From an uncultured Porphyromonadaceae bacterium (lineage in GTDB: Bacteria > Bacteroidota > Bacteroidia > Bacteroidales > Muribaculaceae), in NCBI GenBank assembly GCA_937921035.1, contig CALEUL010000009.1, forward strand, positions 1-22,587: a DNA stretch of 22,587 bases. Reading direction: 5' to 3'. The position numbers were made by a program, and so were the translations under genes. Numbering within the stretch: position 1 is the first letter of the stretch; each line of letters opens with the position of its first letter. The notes under the pieces are model-generated. The model was not told the DNA's origin and made no database searches. It saw only the letters and a program-made list of their open reading frames with translations. This document shows, piece after piece, positions 8,990 through 17,652 of the stretch.

Positions 8990-9931
8990 ATGAAACTGAC
9001 CAACACACTCGGGATTCTCGCCATACTTGCGACAGTCCAACCGGCTATGGCCGAAGAAACACCCATAACAGTGCCTGACGGTGTGCTCCACATGATCGGT
9101 GGTGCCACTGCCGGCGAGTGGCAACTTAACGCGACAACTCCGATTGAGCCAAGCGCGGACAACTCCGATATTTATATCTGGGAGGGAGAGCTCAAAGGAG
9201 CAAGCGATTTCAAAATCCTCACAAACCTGGCAGACGGATGGAACGCACCGACAATCCACCCTCTGACCGCCAATTCGCCTATCGGCAGAGAAACTATCAC
9301 CGACGCTCCGTTTGCCTGCTATGTGGGTGGCGAGGATTATAAATGGTGGGTAGAAGTGCCGGGCACATACAAACTCACCTTCAACATCAAGGACTTCACC
9401 ATGTCTTCCGAATTCATCAAGGAAACGGAAATTATATGGCCGGAGGTAACTCCCATTCAAACCGAAACACTCTACCTCATCGGTTATGCCACCCCGGCTG
9501 AATGGAACATCGACAATGCCGTTCCCTGCACCAAGGCCGAGGAAGGAAATATCTTCACTTACGAAGGCGACCTCAAAGCCGGCCTGCTCCGCGCTACAAC
9601 TAAAAAGGAATACGGCATACACATCCGACCCAAAGTCAACGAATGTGAAATCGGCCCTGACGGACTCGACAGTGACTTTACCTATGTGGACACTCCTGAT
9701 TACAACTGGAATGTGACCACGCCCGGGAAATACCATCTTACTTTCGACCTCGACAAGTGGACTATTAAAGCCGCGAAAATCGATGAGACAGGAATTGATA
9801 CTATTGTCGACAGCGACAATAATCAGCCCTGTGTGTATTACAACCTCAACGGAACGCTTATTAAGGAACCTGTCAGCGGTTTTTATATTGTGAAACGAGG
9901 CAACAAAGTCTCGAAAGTAATAATCAAATAA
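8990..9931 (+). CDS. Small SusE/F-like secreted two-module protein with C-terminal sorting-type tail
   Basis: This looks like a paralogue of one A-B pair of the 754-residue protein at 5232-7496. It has a type I signal peptide (MKLTNTLGILAILATVQPAM, cleavage after Ala21) rather than a lipobox. Module A is at about 31-143 (VLHMIGGATAGEW), module B at about 158-264 (TLYLIGYATPAEWNI, LRATTKKEYGIHIRP, DYNWNV, YHLTFDLDKWTI). After a short spacer the last 35 residues (YYNLNGTLIKEP, then GFYIVKRGNKVSKVIIK) resemble the shortened C-terminal sorting tails common in Bacteroidales secreted proteins. The predicted role is a secreted or surface-delivered glycan-binding protein that supplements the larger lipoprotein. 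It is the last gene before the hairpin at 9978-10015. Binding function is inferred from family resemblance only. Confidence 0.8.
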   Translation: MKLTNTLGILAILATVQPAMAEETPITVPDGVLHMIGGATAGEWQLNATTPIEPSADNSDIYIWEGELKGASDFKILTNLADGWNAPTIHPLTANSPIGRETITDAPFACYVGGEDYKWWVEVPGTYKLTFNIKDFTMSSEFIKETEIIWPEVTPIQTETLYLIGYATPAEWNIDNAVPCTKAEEGNIFTYEGDLKAGLLRATTKKEYGIHIRPKVNECEIGPDGLDSDFTYVDTPDYNWNVTTPGKYHLTFDLDKWTIKAAKIDETGIDTIVDSDNNQPCVYYNLNGTLIKEPVSGFYIVKRGNKVSKVIIK

Positions 9932-9966
9932 AAGGAGCTGCGGTGAAGAAAGTAATTATCCGCTAA
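9931..9966 (+). pseudogene. Orphan second C-terminal tail, out of frame with the preceding gene
   Basis: Immediately after the stop of the gene at 8990-9931, frame +2 reads AAA GGA GCT GCG GTG AAG AAA GTA ATT ATC CGC TAA, that is KGAAVKKVIIR-stop. This closely echoes the real C-terminus (SKVIIK). It looks like the end of a sorting-type tail left behind after loss of a neighbouring gene or a local duplication. It is too short for statistical confidence. Confidence 0.3.
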
Positions 9967-9977
9967 TATTCTATCAT

Positions 9978-10020
9978 AGGGTTGCGGGGGCTTACTTAAT
10001 ACACCCTGCAACCCTTTCTA
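9978..10020 (+). terminator. Hairpin between the binding/transport block and the enzyme block
   Basis: AGGGTTGCGGGG (9978-9989) pairs with CCCTGCAACCCT (10004-10015), a 12-bp stem with one G-T wobble and a 14-nt loop, followed by TTTCTATTT. The stem is strong but the T-tract is short, so it may act as a partial terminator or as an RNA stabiliser that lowers expression of the downstream enzyme genes relative to susC/susD. The spacer to the next start codon is only 33 bp and shows no clear promoter. Confidence 0.65.
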
Positions 10021-10048
10021 TTTCTGCATTGTCAAACAGCAAATCACT

Positions 10049-13000
10049 ATGTTGAGAAACTTTATAACCGCAGTCGTTCTTACAGCCTGGTCTTCAGGCT
10101 TATCTCAAGAACCGGTTTATCTTGATTATACAGCCCCAATAGAAAATCGAATTGACGACGCTCTGCAGCGAATGACGCTTGAGGAAAAAGTCAAGATGGT
10201 TCATGCGCAGTCGAAATTCTCTTCGGCAGGTGTGCCACGGCTCGGAATCCCGGAGCTATGGTGCACTGACGGGCCTCATGGTGTTCGTCCCGAGGTTTTC
10301 TGGGATGAATGGAACAGCGCCGAATGGACTAATGATTCCTGCACGGCTTTTCCCGCTCTTACATGTCTTGCCGCCACATGGCGCCCGGAGTTAGCCCGCG
10401 AATACGGAAGAGCAATTGGTGAAGAAGCGCGATATCGCCGCAAAGACATTCTGCTCGGTCCCGGAGTGAATATGATGCGCACGCCTCTGAACGGACGCAG
10501 TTTCGAGTATATGGGCGAAGACCCGCTTCTGACTTCTGCAATGGTAGTGCCCTACATTCAGGGAGTGCAAAGCAATAATGTTGCTGCATGCGTGAAGCAT
10601 TTTGCTCTGAATAACAACGAAGAAAACCGTCTTGTAACAGATGTACACGTAGGAGAGAGAGCTTTACATGAAATTTACCTTAAACCGTTCAAGGCAGCCG
10701 TAGAAGGCGGTGCATGGGCTATTATGCCGGCTTACAATCTGTTTGAAAACCGCAATTGCTGCGAAAGTCCGCGACTCTTAAGGGAAATATTGAAACAGGA
10801 ATGGGGTTTCGACGGTGTGGCAGTAAGCGACTGGGGTGGCGTACATAGTACCGATGCGGTTCTTGAAGGCGGTCTTGACCTTGAAATGGGCACCGGCACC
10901 GACGGTGTATCGGTAAACATGAATGCTTATGACAAGTACTATATGGCCGATCCCTATCTCGAAAGACTTCGTGACGGCCGGGAATCCGTTAAAGACCTTG
11001 ATTACAGGGTACGGAGAATACTCCGCACGATTTTCCGCACTTCGATGTCGCCTTCTCCGTGGAAAGGCCGTTTTACATGCCCCGAGCATTATGCCACAGC
11101 ACGCAAGATAGGGGGCGAAGGTATTGTCCTTCTCAAAAACAACGGGATCTTGCCGCTGAAACAGGATATCCGCAAAATCCTTATAGTGGGGGAAAATGCC
11201 GTAAAGATGATGACAGTCGGTGGCGGCTCGGCTTCATTGAAAGTACAACGTGAAGTTACTCCGCTGGCCGGGTTGAAGTCGGCATTGCAAAATGCCGATA
11301 TCGATTGGGAACGGGGATATATCGGTGCCGGGAGTACGGTATTCGACAATGTCAAGAGTCTGGATTTTGATTTGTTGGCAGAAGAACGCACTCCGGAGCA
11401 ACTCAGGAACGATGTTATAAAAAAAGCGAAAGATGCCGATGTCGTAATATTCATTGGCGGCCTGAATCACTCGCTCTATCAGGATACCGAAGGTACCGAC
11501 CGAAAGACGTTACAGCTGCCCTATGGTCAGGACGAGCTTATTTCATCTATTGCCGAAATAAATCCGAATGTGGTTGTGATAAATATCTCGGGCACGCCGG
11601 TGTCAATGCCCTGGGCAGATAAAGTGGCAGCCATTGTTCAAAGCTGGTATCTTGGCAGTGAGGCCGGTAACAGTCTTGCCGACGTACTCACCGGCAAAGT
11701 CAATCCGTCGGGAAAATTACCCTTCACTTTCCCCAAACGCATTGAGGATTTGCCTACGTATGGAGACGAACGCCGCTATCCGGGTATCAAACGTGCGGAT
11801 TCCGATATTTATGATATCTATTATGATGAAGGAATTCTAATCGGTTATCGTTGGTATGATTATAACGACCTACAGGTGTTGTTCCCGTTCGGTTACGGCC
11901 TCAGTTATACGGATTTTAACATCGGCAAACCGGTAGTAAGGCGAACAGCGAACGGATATAATCTGAAAATTGACGTAACAAATACCGGCTCATCTGCCGG
12001 GGCGGAAACCGTGCAGGTGTATGTTTCAGCTCCCAAAACAAAGGGCCTGCTGAGAGAAAAGAAAAAACTTGCAGGCTTTTCAAAAATAAATCTCGCGCCG
12101 GGTGAAACCCGTACAGTGTCTATCAACGTACCGTTCTCTTCTTTGGCCTATTACGATGAAAATACTGCTTCGGAATGTATTCTTAACGGGAAATATGTCT
12201 TTTCCGTAGGATCCTCATCTGCCGATCTGCCACATAAAGTCACAATGAAATATGACAGCGCTACGGATAGTGTTGAAAATCCCTGCTTTCCGGGAGCGTA
12301 TGCCGATCCTGAAGGAATCGTATATGGCGACCGGGTGTTCATATATCCCACGCGCAGTCTGCCTTTCGAAGACCAGACCGCGATGGACTGTTTCTCGTCC
12401 CGGGACCTCAAGCACTGGACCAAACATGAGAATATTATCGACACTACCGAGGTCAAATGGGCCTGGGGAGCCTTGTGGGCGCCAGCCGTACTTGAGAAAG
12501 ACGGAAAGTACTACCTCTTTTTTGGAGCCAACGATGTCCACGAAGGAGAAATTGGCGGTATCGGTGTTGCTGTCAGCAATCGGCCGGAAGGACCGTTCAA
12601 GGACCTGCTGGCGCGACCGCTGATTAATGAAATCGTCAACGGCGCACAGCCAATCGACCAGTTCGTTTTCCGAGACAACGACGGCAGCTATTATATGTAT
12701 TACGGCGGCTGGGGACATTGCAACATGGTCAGACTGGCCGACGACTTCACAGCTCTTGTCCCCTTTCCCGATGGCACGCTTTATAAGGAAGTAACTCCAA
12801 AGGATTATACAGAGGGGCCATTCATGCTCATCAAAGACGGGAAATACTATTTCATGTGGAGCGAGGGAGACTGGACTAAAGACGACTATCGGGTGGCCTA
12901 TGCCATTGCCGATTCCCCCTTCGGGCCTTTTGAACGGATAGGTACCATTCTGGAATCAGATCCCGAAATAGGAACCGGAGCCGGCCATCATTCCGTAATC

Positions 13001-13168
13001 CGGTCGCCAAAGACCGGGAAATATTACATCGTCTACCACCGGCATCCGCTCGGCGCCAAAGACGGCAACAACCGCGTTACATGTATCGACGAACTCCACT
13101 TCGATTCGCAAGGCAGAATCCTTCCAGTGAAAATGACCGTCAAGGGCCCCGCCATTACAAAATTTTGA
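10049..13168 (+). CDS. GH3-GH43 bifunctional exo-glycosidase
   Basis: A two-enzyme fusion, probably periplasmic (signal peptide at residues 1-19 or 20). The GH3 half spans about 28-728: an N-terminal barrel with KH-containing CVKHFALNN (181-189) and nucleophile D261 in VSDWGG; a second alpha/beta domain with EGTDR, where E481 is the likely acid/base; and a fibronectin-III-like domain at about 636-728 (IDVTNTGSSAGAETVQVYV). The GH43 half begins near 745, right after the FnIII-like domain: base D753 in YADPEG, pKa-modulating D870 in QPIDQF, acid E922 in YTEGPF, and GHHSVI near 979-984. All key residues of both families are therefore present. GH3 members with the EGxDR motif are beta-glucosidases or beta-xylosidases; GH43 enzymes act on arabinosides, xylosides or beta-1,3-galactosides. 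The combination would remove two neighbouring sugars from one oligosaccharide. Subfamily and substrates are not assigned. Confidence 0.9.
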   Translation: MLRNFITAVVLTAWSSGLSQEPVYLDYTAPIENRIDDALQRMTLEEKVKMVHAQSKFSSAGVPRLGIPELWCTDGPHGVRPEVFWDEWNSAEWTNDSCTAFPALTCLAATWRPELAREYGRAIGEEARYRRKDILLGPGVNMMRTPLNGRSFEYMGEDPLLTSAMVVPYIQGVQSNNVAACVKHFALNNNEENRLVTDVHVGERALHEIYLKPFKAAVEGGAWAIMPAYNLFENRNCCESPRLLREILKQEWGFDGVAVSDWGGVHSTDAVLEGGLDLEMGTGTDGVSVNMNAYDKYYMADPYLERLRDGRESVKDLDYRVRRILRTIFRTSMSPSPWKGRFTCPEHYATARKIGGEGIVLLKNNGILPLKQDIRKILIVGENAVKMMTVGGGSASLKVQREVTPLAGLKSALQNADIDWERGYIGAGSTVFDNVKSLDFDLLAEERTPEQLRNDVIKKAKDADVVIFIGGLNHSLYQDTEGTDRKTLQLPYGQDELISSIAEINPNVVVINISGTPVSMPWADKVAAIVQSWYLGSEAGNSLADVLTGKVNPSGKLPFTFPKRIEDLPTYGDERRYPGIKRADSDIYDIYYDEGILIGYRWYDYNDLQVLFPFGYGLSYTDFNIGKPVVRRTANGYNLKIDVTNTGSSAGAETVQVYVSAPKTKGLLREKKKLAGFSKINLAPGETRTVSINVPFSSLAYYDENTASECILNGKYVFSVGSSSADLPHKVTMKYDSATDSVENPCFPGAYADPEGIVYGDRVFIYPTRSLPFEDQTAMDCFSSRDLKHWTKHENIIDTTEVKWAWGALWAPAVLEKDGKYYLFFGANDVHEGEIGGIGVAVSNRPEGPFKDLLARPLINEIVNGAQPIDQFVFRDNDGSYYMYYGGWGHCNMVRLADDFTALVPFPDGTLYKEVTPKDYTEGPFMLIKDGKYYFMWSEGDWTKDDYRVAYAIADSPFGPFERIGTILESDPEIGTGAGHHSVIRSPKTGKYYIVYHRHPLGAKDGNNRVTCIDELHFDSQGRILPVKMTVKGPAITKF

Positions 13169-13186
13169 ATTTAGTGTTTTGACAAA

Positions 13187-15448
13187 ATGAGATTTTTACG
13201 GGCAATCATATCGATTTTTATAATGGGTATCATTTCTTTTTCGTGCTATTCGAAAAACGGAAATTTTATCGACAGCCTTATGGCAAAAATGACCCTACAG
13301 GAGAAAATCGGACAGCTGAACCTTCCTGCCGGAGGTGATGTCGTGTCGGGGCAGGTTTTCGAAACCGATATAGCCGACCTTATCTCAACTGGCAGAGCCG
13401 GCGGCTTCTTCAATGTCAAAGGGGTGGAGAAGATTATAGCTTTCCAACGGCTGGCAGTAGAAAAATCGCGGCTCGGCATACCGCTTCTGGTCGGTGCTGA
13501 TGTGATACACGGCTATGAAACGATGTTCCCCATTCCGATTGCGCTTTCATGTTCATGGAACCCCGCGGCCATTGAGCGCATGGCACGTATCTCGGCAATC
13601 GAAGCGAGTGCCGACGGCGTAAACTGGACTTTCAGCCCGATGGTGGACATCTGCCGCGACGCACGCTGGGGACGCATAGCCGAAGGCTCTGGCGAAGACC
13701 CGTGGCTGGGTTCTCTCATGGCCGCTGCGTATGTGCGCGGCTATCAGGGTGCCGACATGAGCCGGGATAATGAAATCATGGCATGCGTGAAGCATTTTGC
13801 CGCTTATGGAGCACCTGAAGCCGGCCGCGACTATACTGCGGTTGACATGAGCATGCCAAAACTGTTCAATTACTACCTGCCACCCTACAAGAATGCTGTA
13901 GATGCCGGTGTCGGGAGCGTGATGACTTCGTTCAACCTTCTCAACGGCGAACACCCCACAGCGAGTCGCTGGTTGTTAGGCGATGTGCTGCGCAAACAAT
14001 GGGGCTTCAACGGAATGGTCGTTACCGATTATAATTCCATCAACGACATGGCCACTCTCGGACTGGCAGAAGCGCCGGAGGCCGCGGCGATGAGTCTCAA
14101 AGCAGGCACCGACATGGACATGGTGTCGAATGCCTATCTCGGCACAATCGCCGAATCATATGAGAAGGGACTTGTGACAATGGCGGAGATAGACAGTGCC
14201 TGTCGCCGCGTTCTCGAAGCCAAATACAGACTCGGACTCTTCTCCGACCCCTACAAGTACTGCAAGCCTCAACGGGCTAAAACAGAATTATATACCGAGT
14301 CGCATCTGAAAGCGGCTCGAGAAATCGCCGCGGAAACATTTGTTCTCCTCAAAAATGACAATAATATACTGCCGCTTCAGAAGAAAGGAAAAATAGCTTT
14401 GATCGGACCGCTCGCCGATGCCGGAAACAATATGTGCGGCATGTGGAGTCAGCTCTGCGTCGATTCACGCCATATATCTTTGCTGGAGGCTTTCAAAGAA
14501 GAGCTGGGCGGCGAAGCAGAGCTGATTTATGCTCAGGGCAGCAACCTGTACTACAGCGAAAAGACCCAGCAATATGCCACCGGACGGCGACCAATTCCGC
14601 GCGGCGACGACGTTGCCCTACTCAGCGAAGCTCTTGCGGCAGCCGAGGAGGCCGATGTGATTGTAGCAGCGTTGGGCGAGAGCTGTGAGATGTCGGGCGA
14701 ATCGGCTTCGCGAGCCGACATCACCATTCCCGATGCTCAGCGCCGGCTGCTGAAAGAGCTTGTCGCGACGGGTAAACCGGTGGTTCTGCTTCTGTTCACC
14801 GGCCGTCCGCTGGTACTCGATTGGGAAAGTGAGAATGTGCCTGCAATCCTCAATGTGTGGTATGCCGGCAGTGAAGCGGGACACGCCATTTCCGATGCTG
14901 TTTTCGGCAAGACAAACCCGTGCGGCAAACTCACCACGACATTTCCGCGGGCAGTCGGCCAGGAACCGCTCTACTACAATTATCTGCAGTGCAGCCGTCC
15001 GCCGTGGACCGACGACCATTTCGCCGCATACAACAGCAGCTATATCGACGTTCCCAACACGCCGCTTTACCCCTTCGGATTCGGATTGAGCTACACAGCT
15101 TTCGAATATGGCGCTCCCGAGGTCTCGTCCGACCGTATTTCCGCCACTGAACCTGTAAAGATTTCACTTGACGTGACAAATACAGGCACCCGCGCCGGAG
15201 TGGAGATTGTCCAGCTGTATATACACGACTGTTTCGCTTCGATTGCCAGGCCCGTCAAAGAGCTGAAGAATTATCAGCGTGTCACGCTTCAGCCCGGAGA
15301 AACAAAGAAAGTTGAATTTACGCTGACTGTCTACGACCTCAAGTTCTTTAATGCCGACTTGAAACTTGTGTATGAGCCCGGAGACTTCGAGATTATGGTA
15401 GGCCCGGATTCCGGGCATTTGAATGTCAAACATATAAAGGGAATATGA
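13187..15448 (+). CDS. GH3 beta-glucosidase-type enzyme (BglX-like)
   Basis: This is a retaining exo-beta-glycosidase of family GH3 acting in the periplasm. The leader MRFLRAIISIFIMGIISFSC is either a signal peptide or a weak lipobox (SFSC, Cys20). The N-terminal barrel shows the BglX-like series IGQLN, LLVGADVIHGYETMFPIPIA (about 100-119), GRIAEGSGEDPWLG, CVKHFAAYG and the nucleophile D281 in MVVTDYNSI. The second domain (about 375-605) carries SGESASRADI, with E505 as likely acid/base, and WYAGSEAG; an FnIII-like domain ends the protein (LDVTNTGTRAGVEIVQLYI). The length of 753 residues is typical. It starts 18 bp after the GH3-GH43 gene and overlaps the next gene by 4 bp (ATGA). It probably trims terminal beta-linked glucose, galactose or xylose from imported oligosaccharides. 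The exact sugar specificity cannot be decided. Confidence 0.92.
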   Translation: MRFLRAIISIFIMGIISFSCYSKNGNFIDSLMAKMTLQEKIGQLNLPAGGDVVSGQVFETDIADLISTGRAGGFFNVKGVEKIIAFQRLAVEKSRLGIPLLVGADVIHGYETMFPIPIALSCSWNPAAIERMARISAIEASADGVNWTFSPMVDICRDARWGRIAEGSGEDPWLGSLMAAAYVRGYQGADMSRDNEIMACVKHFAAYGAPEAGRDYTAVDMSMPKLFNYYLPPYKNAVDAGVGSVMTSFNLLNGEHPTASRWLLGDVLRKQWGFNGMVVTDYNSINDMATLGLAEAPEAAAMSLKAGTDMDMVSNAYLGTIAESYEKGLVTMAEIDSACRRVLEAKYRLGLFSDPYKYCKPQRAKTELYTESHLKAAREIAAETFVLLKNDNNILPLQKKGKIALIGPLADAGNNMCGMWSQLCVDSRHISLLEAFKEELGGEAELIYAQGSNLYYSEKTQQYATGRRPIPRGDDVALLSEALAAAEEADVIVAALGESCEMSGESASRADITIPDAQRRLLKELVATGKPVVLLLFTGRPLVLDWESENVPAILNVWYAGSEAGHAISDAVFGKTNPCGKLTTTFPRAVGQEPLYYNYLQCSRPPWTDDHFAAYNSSYIDVPNTPLYPFGFGLSYTAFEYGAPEVSSDRISATEPVKISLDVTNTGTRAGVEIVQLYIHDCFASIARPVKELKNYQRVTLQPGETKKVEFTLTVYDLKFFNADLKLVYEPGDFEIMVGPDSGHLNVKHIKGI

Positions 15449-17646
15449 TGATACGGAAAATATTGATTTACATGGTCGTTCTGTCGGCTTCATTCATGAT
15501 GAAGGCCTCAGGAGGCATAGTCCCTGTGGGCTCGGAGCATAATCATTCACACCGTTTTTATTCGATAGAGGCTGATAACGACACTGCGGCCTACGGAATA
15601 GAACATACCATCAATGCCGTTAAATCCGGAAAAGTCGAAACAATAACGCTGTGCATACGCAACACGCGCCATACGCCCTTCCAGCCACTGAAAGCAGGTC
15701 TGAAACTGGGAGTTGACACATATATGGATACCTATCCTGAGTGGTACGGCAAGTTTTTCCCGACTCTTGCCGTGTGCGAACCCGACCATTTTTACGGCTA
15801 TATGCAGTCTCCCGACGGAAGAATGAAAGCGGTGCTGTCCGCCGACCCGATAGCATCGTGGAGCCTCGACTACAATATGGGCTACCCCGATTACACCCAG
15901 GATAACCGCTGGTTCTACGGCCACCGCATTGAGTGTCTCAACCTTGACATGCTATGCAAGGGTCCGCTGCCCGACCACAACCCGTTGCTGTGGAAACTTG
16001 AACCGGGAGAGCAACGCACATGGACGGTGAAAATAATTGACCTCGACAGCCCCGACAGCTTCGAGGAAACAGTGCACCGTCACACCGATGCACCAGTACT
16101 CGTCTTGGAGCAAACTTCATGTTCTCCCGGCGACTCGATTGAAATAAAAGTACGGGGAAAGAATCCCCTGCTGACAATTGAAGGTAATATATTAGGTATG
16201 CAAAAGATTGATACCACTCTGTGGCATGGTGTTTACCATACCACAGAGCCGGGTATCAAAAACATCGAACTCAGCGACGGCAATCGCCGGGCGCACGGCA
16301 CTTTAGCTGTACGCTATCCGTGGAGTTCAACAATACGGCTTGCTCGCAAAGCCGTGGCCCGATACAGGCAGAAACCGACATCGCACGTCGAAAGCTGGTA
16401 TGGCTTTCACACTGCGTTCGATGCCGCACGCATCATGCCTGAACCCGGAATCGACAGTGTACTCAACCACCGGTTTGATATGATTGTCGATAAAATCTTC
16501 GACCGAAAAAACGGTAGACCGTATAAGTTCCACTGGCGCATACAGAACGTATCGTCTACGATAGGTATGCTGGCCGACCGCTATCTTGCCTTCGGCAACC
16601 CGGCCGATCTCGATTTAGGCGAACGCATGGTAGCATATCTCATGAAGTGTCAGCGCGAAGACGGCGCCTATATGAACGGTCATACCGACTACACCTCTGT
16701 GATTTATCCTGCCAAGAGCCTCCTTGAATTCGCCGATGCTGAGCGCACCGCAGGCCGGAAAAAACAAGCGGCGCGATTTGAGGCCTCGGCCAAACGTGCG
16801 ATTGACCATCTGGCGACAGCCGACGGAGACCTTGAGACCGAAGGGCAAATAACTTATGAAGACGGCATGATAAGCTGCTCTGCCCTGCAACTCGGCGAAC
16901 TTGCACTGCGGAGCAAAGATACCAGAGACCGGCGACGATATACCGAGGCTATGCTCAGACTCCTTGACGGGCACGACTGCCTCACCCAGCTGCGCGTGCC
17001 CGACGGGCGCCGGCGTGGAGGCACTCTACGCTTTTGGGAGGCTCAGTACGATGTGTTTATGCTGCCTAACATGATTTCGTCGCCCCACGGCTGGAGCGCA
17101 TGGAGAGCATATGCTACCTACTACGCCTATCTTCTTACCGGCGAAGAGCGGTGGTTGCGCGAGACTTTCGATGCTGCATCGGCTTTTGCCGCCCTAATCG
17201 ACCACAAATCGGGCGACCTTAACTGGGCCTTTGTCGTGGATCCATATGTAAGAGCCCTGCAGGTATGCGAACCCGACTCAAACTTCACCGCAGACGACGA
17301 TACCTACGGCAATCCTCACCCCGAACTCTATCCCAACCGGGAAATCGTCGTCGGAGAACAGTATGTGCCGATGATTGCCGACTGGCAGACAATCGTATCG
17401 AGCGACAACGATGTGCACGAGTGTTTCAAATTCATAACCGAAGCAGTGTTGTGCAACGCATTTCTTGTAGAGAGATCCGACGGTTCATTCGGCGCATATA
17501 ACTGCAGCGTTGTCAAAGAAGGAAAAAATCTCCTCGTGACTGCCGACGAGCCTCAGATGAAAAATCTGCATGTCAATCTTCGCAAACCTCAAAAAATTGT
17601 GTTCGACGGCAATATTACACACTTTCAGAATATTATCAATAACTAA
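15445..17646 (+). CDS. Secreted probable alpha-helical-toroid glycosidase or lyase-like protein, family unassigned
   Basis: I do not recognise a specific family. The 733-residue protein has a signal peptide (MMIRKILIYMVVLSAS, cleavage near residues 20-23). An N-terminal beta-rich domain of about 200-290 residues has many aromatics (YMDTYPEWYGKFFPTLAV). A C-terminal part of about 440 residues with helix pairs follows, reminiscent of an (alpha/alpha)6 six-hairpin barrel: GMLADRYLAFGNPADLDLGE at 374-393, QREDGAYMNG at 403-412, EGQITYEDGMISCSALQLGE at 466-485, and SPHGWSAWRAYATYYAYLLTG. Glu, Asp and Trp residues in these stretches could line an active site. GH105, GH127, GH154 and rhamnosidase-type folds share this overall shape, and uronic-acid or rhamnose removal is one possibility. 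The start overlaps the preceding GH3 stop (ATGATG at 15445), suggesting translational coupling. The six-base ATGATG allows Met1 or Met2 as start. Confidence 0.6.
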   Translation: MMIRKILIYMVVLSASFMMKASGGIVPVGSEHNHSHRFYSIEADNDTAAYGIEHTINAVKSGKVETITLCIRNTRHTPFQPLKAGLKLGVDTYMDTYPEWYGKFFPTLAVCEPDHFYGYMQSPDGRMKAVLSADPIASWSLDYNMGYPDYTQDNRWFYGHRIECLNLDMLCKGPLPDHNPLLWKLEPGEQRTWTVKIIDLDSPDSFEETVHRHTDAPVLVLEQTSCSPGDSIEIKVRGKNPLLTIEGNILGMQKIDTTLWHGVYHTTEPGIKNIELSDGNRRAHGTLAVRYPWSSTIRLARKAVARYRQKPTSHVESWYGFHTAFDAARIMPEPGIDSVLNHRFDMIVDKIFDRKNGRPYKFHWRIQNVSSTIGMLADRYLAFGNPADLDLGERMVAYLMKCQREDGAYMNGHTDYTSVIYPAKSLLEFADAERTAGRKKQAARFEASAKRAIDHLATADGDLETEGQITYEDGMISCSALQLGELALRSKDTRDRRRYTEAMLRLLDGHDCLTQLRVPDGRRRGGTLRFWEAQYDVFMLPNMISSPHGWSAWRAYATYYAYLLTGEERWLRETFDAASAFAALIDHKSGDLNWAFVVDPYVRALQVCEPDSNFTADDDTYGNPHPELYPNREIVVGEQYVPMIADWQTIVSSDNDVHECFKFITEAVLCNAFLVERSDGSFGAYNCSVVKEGKNLLVTADEPQMKNLHVNLRKPQKIVFDGNITHFQNIINN

Positions 17647-17652
17647 GCCACC

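Noticed and set aside
8966..9736. A 256-residue minus-strand open frame opposite the small SusE/F-like gene
   Set aside because: It is antisense to a gene with clear signal peptide and module repeats, its translation shows no domain pattern, and similar antisense frames (5400-6017, 6591-7325) recur opposite the paralogous modules, as expected from codon bias.
12252..13168. GH43 domain as a separate gene
   Set aside because: The frame is continuous with the GH3 part, with no stop, no start with signal peptide and no spacer, so it is a true fusion in this sequence.
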